Origin: Hydrogenothermaceae bacterium
Lineage (GTDB): Bacteria > Aquificota > Aquificia > Aquificales > Hydrogenothermaceae
Reading direction: 5' to 3'
Length of the DNA stretch: 8,178 nucleotides
Assembly: GCA_012961365.1 (NCBI GenBank)
Contig: DTZN01000238.1
Location: forward strand, 1-8,178
Below the pieces are notes generated by a model. It had not been told where the DNA came from, did not search any database, and worked only from the letters and a program-made list of their open reading frames with translations. This document shows positions 1 through 6,297 of the stretch, in pieces (the first letter of the stretch is position 1; each line of letters begins with the position of its first letter). Position numbers and translations under genes: made by a program.

Positions 1-101
1 TCAAGCCCTGGTAAGGTTCTGCGCGTAGCATCGAATTAAACCACATGCTACACCGCTTGTGCTGGCCGCCGTCAATTCCTTTGAGTTTCAGCCTTGCGGC
101 C
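1..101 (-). rRNA. 16S ribosomal RNA, internal fragment (chimeric)
   Basis: Read on the minus strand, this is the bacterial 16S rRNA segment around E. coli positions 895-994. It holds the universal 907-926 block (window 69-88), the ACAAGCGG block and the GTGGTTTAATTCGATGC block. It enters at the window edge and stops at about 91-101, where the sequence switches to a tRNA-Leu. Only about 100 nt of a roughly 1,500-nt gene is present, so it cannot be a working rRNA gene as shown. Four bases differ from the bacterial consensus as I recall it: window 21, 50, 63 and 68, equivalent to E. coli 974, 945, 932 and 927. Identification as 16S is secure; the fragment's presence here is probably an assembly or library artefact. 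Confidence 0.9.
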
Positions 102-146
102 ACGGGATCCTAAGTCCCGCGCGTCTGCCAATTCCGCCACACTCGC
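91..146 (-). tRNA. tRNA-Leu(UAG), 5' part only
   Basis: On the minus strand from 146 the sequence gives a 7-nt acceptor strand GCGAGUG, U8-G9, a D arm with GGCAGACGC, then a perfect 5-bp anticodon stem CGGGA/UCCCG around the loop CUUAGGA. The anticodon UAG is at 112-110. It continues into GGCCGCAAGGC, which fits the long variable arm of a class II tRNA-Leu; as I recall, E. coli tRNA-Leu(UAG) has GCCGCAAGG there. The expected T arm, 3' acceptor strand and CCA are missing, because the sequence becomes 16S rRNA instead. The gene is divergent from dtd and has a good promoter upstream. The tRNA itself is probably real and intact in the genome, cut here by a chimeric join. Confidence 0.88.
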
Positions 147-160
147 AAAAAGTGTATATA

Positions 161-189
161 ATTATATTTCTTAAATCTAATTTTTACAA
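161..189 (-). promoter_or_regulatory. Sigma-70-type promoter for the tRNA-Leu gene
   Basis: On the minus strand a perfect -10 TATAAT (166-161) is preceded after exactly 17 bp by TTGTAA (189-184), which matches 4 of 6 bases of the -35 consensus. The expected start of transcription, near 154, is about 8 nt before the mature tRNA 5' end. Geometry and position support it; in AT-rich DNA a -10 match alone would be weak. Confidence 0.5.
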
Positions 190-204
190 CCTTGAAGGAG
201 AAAT

Positions 205-648
205 ATGAAAGCAGTTATACAAAGAGTTTTAGAGTCTAAAGTAGAAGTTAATGGAAAAGTTGTAGGGCAAATTGGGCAAGGATTAAATATTTTACTTGGA
301 GTAGAAAAAGGAGATACTAACAAAGAAGTAGAAAAAGTTGTAAATAAAATTGTAAATTTACGAATTTTTGAAAATGAAAAAGGAAAGATGAATTTATCAT
401 TAATGGATATAAATGGAGAAGCCCTTGTAATATCTCAATTTACATTGGTTGGAAGTATAAAAAAAGGGAGAAGACCAAGTTTTGACAATGCAGAAAGTCC
501 AGATATAGCGAAAAAACTTTATGAAAAGTTTGTGGAAGAAATTTCAAAATTTGTAAAAACCCAAACTGGTATTTTTGCGGCAGATATGAAAGTTTTTATC
601 CTAAACGATGGTCCTGTTACATTTATTATAGACAGTAAAGAATTATAA
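205..648 (+). CDS. dtd: D-aminoacyl-tRNA deacylase (DTD)
   Basis: DTD hydrolyses D-amino acids (and glycine mischarged on tRNA-Ala) from tRNA in the cytoplasm, a proofreading step that keeps wrong residues out of translation. The 147-aa product has the usual family length and begins MKAVIQRV. It carries the signature SQFTL (77-81), KGRRPSF (87-93) and the Gly-cisPro region NDGPVT (134-139) that forms the active site across the dimer. The ATG has AAGGAG at 195-200 with a short 4-nt spacer. The gene stands alone on the plus strand, divergent from the tRNA-Leu and convergent with rdgB, overlapping it by 6 bp at the stop codons. No clear plus-strand promoter was found in 147-204; a TATAAT at 157-162 lacks a -35. 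Confidence 0.96.
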   Translation: MKAVIQRVLESKVEVNGKVVGQIGQGLNILLGVEKGDTNKEVEKVVNKIVNLRIFENEKGKMNLSLMDINGEALVISQFTLVGSIKKGRRPSFDNAESPDIAKKLYEKFVEEISKFVKTQTGIFAADMKVFILNDGPVTFIIDSKEL

Positions 649-1254
649 AACTTTTTTTAATTTTTCTATTAATTTTCTAACTGCTTTTCCTCTATGGGAT
701 ATTTTATTTTTTTCTTCAGGAGGAAGCTGTGCCATAGTTTTATTGTAGTCTTCAGGAATAAAAATAGGGTCATATCCAAAACCCTTGTTTCCTTTTGGCT
801 CTTCAGATATAGTTCCATAACAGTATCCTTCAGTCCAAAAACCAAAATCTTCGGGAGAATAAAATACAACAGTGCTTACAAACCTTGCTTTTCTGTTTTT
901 TTCTCCTTGTAGCAATCTAAGGAGTTTTTTTATATTTGCTTCATCTTTATTGTTTAAAACTTCTTCCTTACCACCAAAATCAATATCGTAAAATCTTGCA
1001 GAATATACACCAGGGTAATTATTTAAAGCTTCAACTTCAAGTCCTGCATCTTCTGCAATAACAGGAAGCTTATAAAAGGACGCATATTCTTTTGCTTTTT
1101 TTATTGCATTTTCTAGAAATGTTTTTTTATCTTCTTCAATCTCTATTTTTTCTTCCATATCATCTAGAGATAAAGTTTCTACATTTATTTTTGATAAAAG
1201 AGATTTAAATTCTTTTAATTTTCCTTTATTTGTTGTTGCAATTAATATCTTCAA
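643..1254 (-). CDS. rdgB: XTP/dITP diphosphatase (non-canonical purine NTP pyrophosphatase)
   Basis: This Ham1/RdgB-family enzyme hydrolyses XTP, ITP and dITP to monophosphates and pyrophosphate, cleaning the nucleotide pool of deaminated purines. The 203-aa protein shows the substrate-binding N-terminus [11 protein letters not shown] (6-16), the catalytic block [10 protein letters not shown] (68-77) with its Asp69, PGVYSARF (81-88), GFGYDPIF (158-165) and SHRGKA (186-191). The start is TTG, chosen because [12 protein letters not shown] matches the family start and a perfect GAGGTGA lies 6 nt upstream. It is the last gene of the six-gene minus-strand run, one base after the DUF503 stop, so translational coupling is likely. 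Its stop shares the TTATAA palindrome with the convergent dtd stop. Confidence 0.96.
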   Translation of the reverse strand: MKILIATTNKGKLKEFKSLLSKINVETLSLDDMEEKIEIEEDKKTFLENAIKKAKEYASFYKLPVIAEDAGLEVEALNNYPGVYSARFYDIDFGGKEEVLNNKDEANIKKLLRLLQGEKNRKARFVSTVVFYSPEDFGFWTEGYCYGTISEEPKGNKGFGYDPIFIPEDYNKTMAQLPPEEKNKISHRGKAVRKLIEKLKKVL

Positions 1255-1255
1255 A

Positions 1256-1537
1256 CTAAATCACCTCTTTATACGTATTTATATGTAGTTCAGGAAAATT
1301 TGCTTCCACAAAGTTTATTATACTATCCATTTGTTTTTCTGTTTGTTTTTTCTCTCCAGATACCAATACAACTGCAACCTGCGCCGATTGCCACAAATCT
1401 TGGTTTCCTATTTCAGCAACAGAAACATTATATTTTGCTCTTAATTTTTCCTTTAAAGAACGAATATACATTCTTTTTTCTTTTAAAGAAGATGCATAAG
1501 GTATATAAATTTCAAAAACTATACTTCCTATAAACAT
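1256..1537 (-). CDS. DUF503 family protein (YlxP-like)
   Basis: This small 93-aa protein matches the DUF503/YlxP family: an N-terminal strand [11 protein letters not shown] (3-13), the conserved SLKEKR (17-22) followed by a basic helix, then [24 protein letters not shown] (38-61). No enzymatic motif is visible. In many bacteria ylxP lies near infB and rbfA and has been linked to ribosome biogenesis; here it follows rsmA, a ribosome maturation gene, which fits that theme but is only context. The ATG is 10 nt after the rsmA stop and lacks a recognisable SD, so it may rely on coupling to rsmA. Its own 3' end supplies the rdgB ribosome binding site. Family assignment is good; molecular function is unknown. 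Confidence 0.85.
   Translation of the reverse strand: MFIGSIVFEIYIPYASSLKEKRMYIRSLKEKLRAKYNVSVAEIGNQDLWQSAQVAVVLVSGEKKQTEKQMDSIINFVEANFPELHINTYKEVI
1261..1267 (-). promoter_or_regulatory. Ribosome binding site fixing the rdgB TTG start
   Basis: GAGGTGA, a perfect complement of the 16S tail, lies 6 nt before TTG at 1254. It is made of the last codons of the upstream DUF503 gene, whose TAG ends one base before the TTG, so ribosomes finishing DUF503 can reinitiate directly on rdgB. Confidence 0.8.
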
Positions 1538-1547
1538 TTTTTGTAAT

Positions 1548-2321
1548 TTAACTGTTTTTATTCACTATTTTAAATAAATTCAAAAAATCTTCCAAGTTTA
1601 GTTCTTCAACTCTTGTAGTTTCAGGAATATTAGCTTCTTTTAGAGCTTCTATAGGTAATTTTTTTCTAAGCATTTTTCTTTTGTTTGCAAAAAGTGATGA
1701 AACAAAGTTTTTAAATGCTTTTTTATCTAAATTTGGGAAACTATTTTTTGGAACCATCTTAACAACTGCTGAAACTACCTTTGGAGGAGGAGAAAAAAAT
1801 CTTGGTGGAACGCTCATAATATATTCAATTTCAAAAAATGTTTGAATAAAAACAGACAAAAATGTGTAATTTTTAGTCTTTGGCTTTGCAATTAGTTTTT
1901 CTGCAACTTCTTTTTGTAGCATAAAAATAGTTTTTTCAATTATATCTATGTAAAAAACAGTATTTATTAATATTAATGAAGAAATATTATAAGGTAAATT
2001 CCCAACAAGCTTTATTTTTTCATTTTTTACTAACTCAAATAAATTAACGTTAAAAAAATCATCTTTAATTAATTTAAAATTTTCATATTCAAAAAACTTT
2101 TCTTCAATAATTGGATAAGCTGTTTTATCTATTTCTATTCCATATAAAATTTTTGGATTTCTATTTAAAATTTCTTTTGTTAACTGTCCAGTTCCTACCC
2201 CTATCTCTACAATTGTATCTGAATATTTTACGTCTATTTCATCGACTATTTTTGAAATTATTCCTTCTGATATTAAAAGGTGTTGCCCAAATCTTTTTTT
2301 TGTTTTAAAGTTATTTTTCAT
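1548..2321 (-). CDS. rsmA: 16S rRNA (adenine1518-N6/adenine1519-N6)-dimethyltransferase
   Basis: RsmA (KsgA) uses S-adenosylmethionine to dimethylate two adjacent adenines in the 3'-terminal hairpin of 16S rRNA, a late checkpoint in 30S assembly. The 257-aa protein begins with the family hallmark KKRFGQHLL (8-16). It has SAM motif I VEIGVGTGQLT (38-48), an acidic ribose-binding region GIEID (61-65), the catalytic NLPYNISS (108-115), LQKEVAEKLI (135-144) and the PRFFSPPPKVVSAVV segment (173-187). The C-terminal helical domain includes FANKRKMLRKKL (211-222). The ATG lies inside the end of galU (11-bp overlap) with no clear SD, suggesting coupled translation. Length and motifs are complete. Confidence 0.97.
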   Translation of the reverse strand: MKNNFKTKKRFGQHLLISEGIISKIVDEIDVKYSDTIVEIGVGTGQLTKEILNRNPKILYGIEIDKTAYPIIEEKFFEYENFKLIKDDFFNVNLFELVKNEKIKLVGNLPYNISSLILINTVFYIDIIEKTIFMLQKEVAEKLIAKPKTKNYTFLSVFIQTFFEIEYIMSVPPRFFSPPPKVVSAVVKMVPKNSFPNLDKKAFKNFVSSLFANKRKMLRKKLPIEALKEANIPETTRVEELNLEDFLNLFKIVNKNS

Positions 2322-3195
2322 TTAATAATTTAGCTTTTTCTAAAATTAAATTTTTCATAAACTCCTTAGTATCTTCCCTTTCTAAGGCAAAATCTACAAT
2401 TGCTTTTATATATCCAAGTTTGCTTCCTGTATCATGTCTAATTCCTTCAATATCTTTAGAGTAAATAACTTCTTTTTCCCTTAAAATCATAAGAGCATCT
2501 GTAAGTTGTAATTCTCCACCTTTTCCAAAAGGTGTTCTTTTTAAAGCCTCAAAAATATTTGGAGTTAACACATATCTTCCAATAATAGCAGAGTTAGATG
2601 GGGCTTCTTCTGGAGAAGGTTTTTCTACCATGTAGTTTACAAGCCTCAATCCATCTTCTATTATTTTTCCATCTACTATTCCGTATTTACTTGCCTCTTT
2701 TTTAGGAACTTCAGTTGTTCCAATTACTGATTTTCCAAATTTATAGTAAATATCTATAAGCTGTTTCAATCCTGGATTTTCTTCATTAATGATAAGTTCA
2801 TCACCAAGTAAAACTGCAAAAGGCTCATTTCCAATAGCATGCTCAGCAGTTAGTATTGCATGACCAAGTCCAAGTTGCTCCTTTTGCCTAACATATATAA
2901 AATTTGCAAGATTAGACACATTTTTTATTACTTCAAGCAATTCCAATTTCCCAGATTTTTCTAATGTATCTTCTAAATCTGGAGCATAATCAAAATGGTC
3001 TTCTATAGCTCTTTTGTGTCTTCCTGTAACAAAAATTATAGTTTCTATTCCGGAAGCTACTGCTTCTTCTACTATATACTGGATAATTGGTTTATCTACT
3101 ATTGGCATCATCTCTTTTGGTGTTGCTTTACTAGCCGGTAAAAATCTTGTTCCAAATCCTGCAACAGGAATTACTGCTTTTCTAACTTTTTGCAT
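2311..3195 (-). CDS. galU: UTP-glucose-1-phosphate uridylyltransferase
   Basis: GalU makes UDP-glucose from UTP and glucose-1-phosphate, feeding polysaccharide, lipopolysaccharide and glycolipid synthesis. The 294-aa sequence shows the nucleotidyltransferase signature GFGTRFLPASK (13-23), PKEM (26-29), VDKPIIQY (33-40), the uridine-binding QKEQLGLGHA (104-113), the metal-binding LLGDEL (129-134), VEKP (190-193) and GGELQLTDA (226-234), all typical of bacterial GalU/GtaB rather than RfbA. I place the start at the ATG at 3195 (MQKVRKAVIP), which aligns with known GalU starts and has GAGG 9 nt upstream. An in-frame ATG at 3210 would add five residues (MRKIK) but has no usable SD. The gene starts one base after the purC stop and ends inside rsmA. 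Confidence 0.95.
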   Translation of the reverse strand: MQKVRKAVIPVAGFGTRFLPASKATPKEMMPIVDKPIIQYIVEEAVASGIETIIFVTGRHKRAIEDHFDYAPDLEDTLEKSGKLELLEVIKNVSNLANFIYVRQKEQLGLGHAILTAEHAIGNEPFAVLLGDELIINEENPGLKQLIDIYYKFGKSVIGTTEVPKKEASKYGIVDGKIIEDGLRLVNYMVEKPSPEEAPSNSAIIGRYVLTPNIFEALKRTPFGKGGELQLTDALMILREKEVIYSKDIEGIRHDTGSKLGYIKAIVDFALEREDTKEFMKNLILEKAKLLNEK

Positions 3196-3196
3196 C

Positions 3197-3919
3197 TTAA
3201 TTTTCCTCATCCTTGTTTTTTATTCTTTCTAAGACTTTTTTATATCCCTCTATTAAATCCCCAAGGTCAAATCTAAATCTATCTTTATCTAAACTTTCTT
3301 TCGTTTTTTCATCCCAAAATCTACAAGTATCAGGAGAAATTTCATCTGCAAGTATTATTTGCCCATCGTTAGTTTTTCCAAATTCTAATTTAAAATCAAC
3401 AAGGATAATACCTTGTTTTTTCATAAAATCCTTTAAAATTTCATTAACTTTTAAAGCTAACTCTTTCATTATTTTTACATCTTCTTTTGTTGCTAAATTT
3501 AAAGCATATATATGAGATTCACAAATCAAAGGGTCATGAAGTTCGTCATTTTTTAAGAAAAATTCAATTAACGGAGGATTAAATGGTGTTTCTTTTTTTA
3601 TTCCAAGTCTTTTTACTATAGAACCTGCCGCTAAATTTCTAACAACAACTTCTACTGGTATTATTTTTACTTTTTTTATAAGCATTTCTCTATCTGACAA
3701 CTTTTTAACAAAATGTGTAGGAACTGAATTTTTATTTAACAATTCAAAGAAAAATGAAGCAATTGTATTATTTAAAATTCCTTTCCCTTCTATTGTTGCT
3801 TTTTTTATTGCATCAAATGCAGTAGCACTATCTTTATACTCTGCAATTAATAAATTAGGGTCTTTTGTTTTATATATTTTTTTTGCCTTTCCTTCGTATA
3901 AAAACTCTTTTTTTTCCAC
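3197..3919 (-). CDS. purC: Phosphoribosylaminoimidazole-succinocarboxamide synthase (SAICAR synthetase)
   Basis: PurC joins CAIR with aspartate using ATP to form SAICAR in de novo purine synthesis. The 240-aa protein has the compact bacterial length and complete motifs: YEGKAKKIY (8-16, nucleotide-binding loop), DSATAFDAIKK (30-40), the PROSITE-type signature PVEVVVRNLAAGSIVKRLG (88-106), VDFKLEFG (174-181) and ADEISPDTCRFWD (191-203). The start is GTG, giving MEKKEFLYEGKAKK, with AGAGGTC upstream and 6 nt between GAGG and GTG; that SD overlaps the stop codon of the preceding TPR-like gene. No other pur gene is in the window, so purC is separated from purS/purL-type partners here. Confidence 0.97.
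   Translation of the reverse strand: MEKKEFLYEGKAKKIYKTKDPNLLIAEYKDSATAFDAIKKATIEGKGILNNTIASFFFELLNKNSVPTHFVKKLSDREMLIKKVKIIPVEVVVRNLAAGSIVKRLGIKKETPFNPPLIEFFLKNDELHDPLICESHIYALNLATKEDVKIMKELALKVNEILKDFMKKQGIILVDFKLEFGKTNDGQIILADEISPDTCRFWDEKTKESLDKDRFRFDLGDLIEGYKKVLERIKNKDEEN
3205..3208 (-). promoter_or_regulatory. Ribosome binding site deciding the galU start
   Basis: GAGG (minus strand) sits 9 nt before the ATG at 3195. It overlaps the alternative ATG at 3210-3208, whose own upstream AAGG abuts the codon with no spacer. This argues for initiation at 3195. Confidence 0.6.
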
Positions 3920-3925
3920 TTTTGA

Positions 3926-3929
3926 CCTC
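3926..3929 (-). promoter_or_regulatory. Ribosome binding site supporting the purC GTG start
   Basis: GAGG on the minus strand is 6 nt before GTG at 3919 and shares a base with the TAG stop (3931-3929) of the upstream gene. The overlap suggests coupled translation of the pair. Confidence 0.7.
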
Positions 3930-4567
3930 TAATTGTTTGTTATATCGTAAAAATATTTAAATTTATTTTTTGATAATTCTCTAACTTCTTCAAAAGCAGT
4001 TTTAGCCTTATTTTTTTCTCCTGTTTTTTCAAGGATAATTCCTTTCAATAATAATGCAGATAAATAATTAAAGTGATTTTGTTTTACATTTTCTAAATTT
4101 TGCTTAGCCTCTGTATATTTTTTTTCTTTAAAGTTTAAAAACCCTTCAAATTCAGTATAAAAAGCTTTTAATTGGTCTGTATTAAATAAGTTTTTTGTTT
4201 TTTGAACCAACTTTTTGTCTATATTTTTATTCTGCTGTCTTTGAATTTGTATTTCATAAACATTTATAAGTTTAATATAAGGAGTGTCAGCATAAGTTTT
4301 TTTAAACTCAGCTATTAACTTTGTTGCCTCACTAAATTTTTTACTAGATATAAGCTCTGATATTTCGTAAACTTTAGCCCCTGCATTGTTTAAAAACTCT
4401 TTTTCCTTTGATTTTTGATAAATCAATGCAATAAGCATTAATACTGCTAAAATAAAACCTGCAATTATAAACTTTAGATATGGTTTTACTCTATCGTAAA
4501 AGTGAAGAAGTTTATATTCAAATTCTATATCTACATTTTCTTCAATCGGTAGCTTTTCTTTTTTCAA
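3929..4567 (-). CDS. Membrane-anchored TPR-like protein (YfgM/TPR_21-like)
   Basis: The product is a 212-aa single-pass membrane protein. A charged N-terminal segment (1-31) precedes one hydrophobic helix FIIAGFILAVLMLIALIY (33-50), followed by a soluble, Lys/Glu-rich helical region. Helix pairs resembling degenerate TPR units appear near 64-95, 134-162 and 167-198 (for example YLSALLLKGIILEKTGEKNKAKTAFEEV). This layout resembles the YfgM/TPR_21 family, whose E. coli member associates with the Sec translocon and periplasmic chaperones. Family placement here rests on architecture, not on a diagnostic motif. The start is TTG, supported by AAAGGGG with 8 nt spacing; no nearby in-frame ATG exists before the membrane helix. 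It is the promoter-proximal gene of the six-gene run. Confidence 0.7.
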   Translation of the reverse strand: MKKEKLPIEENVDIEFEYKLLHFYDRVKPYLKFIIAGFILAVLMLIALIYQKSKEKEFLNNAGAKVYEISELISSKKFSEATKLIAEFKKTYADTPYIKLINVYEIQIQRQQNKNIDKKLVQKTKNLFNTDQLKAFYTEFEGFLNFKEKKYTEAKQNLENVKQNHFNYLSALLLKGIILEKTGEKNKAKTAFEEVRELSKNKFKYFYDITNN

Positions 4568-4575
4568 AATTATAG

Positions 4576-4582
4576 CCCCTTT
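4576..4582 (-). promoter_or_regulatory. Ribosome binding site for the TPR-like gene's TTG start
   Basis: AAAGGGG on the minus strand lies 8 nt before TTG at 4567. It is the only SD-like sequence near the N-terminus, which supports the TTG. Confidence 0.6.
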
Positions 4583-4605
4583 GTTAAAAAATGTTTAGAT
4601 TAAAA

Positions 4606-4611
4606 ATTATA
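4606..4611 (-). promoter_or_regulatory. Candidate -10 element for the six-gene minus-strand operon
   Basis: A perfect TATAAT on the minus strand lies 38 nt before the TTG of the TPR-like gene and would start a leader of about 30 nt. The matching -35 region (about 4629-4634, TAATAT) is poor, so the call rests on the -10 and on position in the divergent gap. Confidence 0.4.
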
Positions 4612-4621
4612 CTCTAAAAAT

Positions 4622-4630
4622 TGATAAAAT
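4622..4630 (+). promoter_or_regulatory. Candidate extended -10 promoter for pyrG
   Basis: TGATAAAAT fits an extended -10 (TG, one base, then TAAAAT matching 5 of 6). It would start transcription near 4637, leaving a leader of about 28 nt that holds the GAGGT ribosome binding site. No good -35 is present, which extended -10 promoters tolerate. The leader is too short for an attenuator. Confidence 0.35.
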
Positions 4631-4653
4631 ATTAGCTTGTGAAAAAAATATTT

Positions 4654-4658
4654 GAGGT
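4654..4658 (+). promoter_or_regulatory. Ribosome binding site fixing the pyrG TTG start
   Basis: GAGGT, with 7 nt between GAGG and TTG at 4665. The resulting [11 protein letters not shown] is the standard CTP synthase N-terminus, so the TTG is well supported. Confidence 0.8.
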
Positions 4659-4664
4659 AAAAAC

Positions 4665-6284
4665 TTGCAAAAGTTTATATTTATCACAGGAGGAGTTCTT
4701 TCTTCACTTGGAAAAGGAGTAACATCTGCAGGTATAGGTGCTATCTTGGAAGCAATGGGGTATAAGATAACCTTTTTAAAACTAGACCCATATTTAAATG
4801 TTGACCCAGGAACAATGAACCCATATCAGCATGGAGAAGTTTATGTTACAGAAGATGGAGCAGAAACAGACTTAGACTTAGGGCACTACGAAAGATTTAC
4901 AAATGTAGTTTTAACTAAATATAACAATGCTACCTCTGGAAAACTTTATTACCAAATACTAGAAAAAGAAAGGAGAGGAGCATATTTAGGAGCAACTGTT
5001 CAAATTATTCCTCATTTTACAAATGAAATAAAAAGAGCTATAGAAAAAGCATCTTCTGATGCGGAAATAGTTCTTGTTGAGATTGGAGGAACAGTAGGAG
5101 ATATAGAAAGTCTTCCATTTTTAGAGGCTATTAGGCAGATGTCTTTAGAAAAAGGAAGAAATAATTCAATGTTCATACACCTAACTTATGTTCCTTATAT
5201 AAAAGTAGCAGGAGAGTTGAAAACAAAACCATCTCAACACTCTGTAAAAGAGCTAAGGGCAATAGGTATACAACCTGATGTTTTAATATGTAGGGCAGAA
5301 AAATCCCTTCCAAAAGCAATAAAGAGAAAACTAGCATTGTTTACAAATGTTCACGAAGATGCAGTTTTATCTGCACCAGATTTAGATACAATATATGAGA
5401 TACCTATACATTTAAAAAAAGAAAAAATAGATGTAGTGATATCAAAGCTTTTAGATATTGAATATAGAGAACCAGACCTATCAAAGTGGAAAAAAATAGT
5501 CTATACCTTACATCAAATGAAAAAATCTGATGAAGAAGTAAATATTGCAATTATTGGAAAATACACAGAACTTAAAGATGCATATAAAAGTATAGATGAA
5601 GCTTTAATCCATGCAAGTATAGCAAATAAGGTAAAAATTAATGTAAATTGGGTTAGAGCAGATGATTTAACAGATGAAAATATAGAAGAATTTCTAGGAA
5701 AAATGGATGGAATTTTAGTTCCTGGAGGATTTGGAGATAGAGGAGTTGAAGGAAAAATAAAAGCAGTTAAATTTGCAAGGGAACATAATATTCCATATTT
5801 TGGTATATGCTTAGGAATGCAAGTTGCAGTTATTGAGTTTGCAAGAAATGTAGCAGGTTTAGAAAATGCTAACTCTACAGAATTTGACCCACAAACCCCA
5901 TATCCAGTTATAGACCTTATGCCTGAGCAGAAAAGTATTGATAAAAAAGGCGGAACAATGCGTCTTGGAGCTTATAAATGCACTATAAAAGAGGGAACTT
6001 TAGCATATGAGATATATAAACAAAAGGAAATCTATGAAAGACACAGACATAGATATGAATTTAATATAGAGTATAAAAAATTACTGGAAGAAAAAGGTCT
6101 TGTTATTTCTGGTGAATACATAGTAAAAAAATTGCCAGAAATTATTGAAATTCCCTCTCATAGATGGTTTATAGGTTGTCAATTTCACCCAGAGTTTAAA
6201 AGCAAACCATTTTTACCCCATCCTATATTTAAAGAATTTGTAAGGGGAAGTTTTGAATATAAAAAGGAAAAGGAGGCCAATTGA
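4665..6284 (+). CDS. pyrG: CTP synthase (glutamine hydrolysing)
   Basis: PyrG aminates UTP to CTP using ATP and ammonia from glutamine, the last step of pyrimidine nucleotide synthesis. The 539-aa protein is full length. The N-terminal synthetase domain has the ATP-binding loop [17 protein letters not shown] (9-25), [22 protein letters not shown] (39-59), [17 protein letters not shown] (62-78) and [11 protein letters not shown] (139-149). The C-terminal class I glutamine amidotransferase domain starts near 293. It shows the oxyanion strand PGGFGDRG (353-360), the nucleophile Cys382 in GICLGMQ (380-386) and the His508/Glu510 pair in HPE. It starts with TTG and is the first gene of a plus-strand group; its last codons contain the hslU ribosome binding site, and hslU begins one base after its stop. 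Confidence 0.98.
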   Translation: MQKFIFITGGVLSSLGKGVTSAGIGAILEAMGYKITFLKLDPYLNVDPGTMNPYQHGEVYVTEDGAETDLDLGHYERFTNVVLTKYNNATSGKLYYQILEKERRGAYLGATVQIIPHFTNEIKRAIEKASSDAEIVLVEIGGTVGDIESLPFLEAIRQMSLEKGRNNSMFIHLTYVPYIKVAGELKTKPSQHSVKELRAIGIQPDVLICRAEKSLPKAIKRKLALFTNVHEDAVLSAPDLDTIYEIPIHLKKEKIDVVISKLLDIEYREPDLSKWKKIVYTLHQMKKSDEEVNIAIIGKYTELKDAYKSIDEALIHASIANKVKINVNWVRADDLTDENIEEFLGKMDGILVPGGFGDRGVEGKIKAVKFAREHNIPYFGICLGMQVAVIEFARNVAGLENANSTEFDPQTPYPVIDLMPEQKSIDKKGGTMRLGAYKCTIKEGTLAYEIYKQKEIYERHRHRYEFNIEYKKLLEEKGLVISGEYIVKKLPEIIEIPSHRWFIGCQFHPEFKSKPFLPHPIFKEFVRGSFEYKKEKEAN

Positions 6285-6297
6285 ATTGAATATAAAA
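6253..6297 (+). repeat. 12-bp direct repeat at the pyrG/hslU junction
   Basis: TTGAATATAAAA occurs at 6253-6264 and again at 6286-6297, exactly 33 bp apart and so in the same reading frame. Each copy begins with a TTG that could start hslU, and each has an SD-like sequence upstream. It may come from a small tandem duplication or be chance in AT-rich DNA. Confidence 0.6.
6270..6276 (+). promoter_or_regulatory. Ribosome binding site deciding the hslU start
   Basis: AAGGAGG, a full-strength SD, ends 9 nt before TTG at 6286. A weaker AAGGGG (6242-6247) precedes an alternative in-frame TTG at 6253. Confidence 0.65.

Noticed and set aside
69..88. Contaminating 16S amplicon primer
   Set aside because: The stretch matches the common 907-926 universal primer exactly, but 16S sequence continues on both sides of it, so it is not a primer end.
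630..665. Possible intrinsic terminator for dtd (AAAG...CTTTTTTT)
   Set aside because: The only stem is a few A-T pairs plus one G-C, far too weak; the T-run is simply the reverse of Lys codons at the rdgB end.
694..912. Plus-strand open frame opposite rdgB
   Set aside because: Phe/Ser/Lys-rich antisense shadow of rdgB with no SD and no recognisable domain; the minus strand encodes a complete enzyme there.
3014..3515. Plus-strand open frames opposite galU and purC
   Set aside because: They mirror highly conserved coding sequence on the other strand. The hydrophobic, Ser/Phe-rich composition is what reversed Lys/Glu-rich AT-rich genes give.
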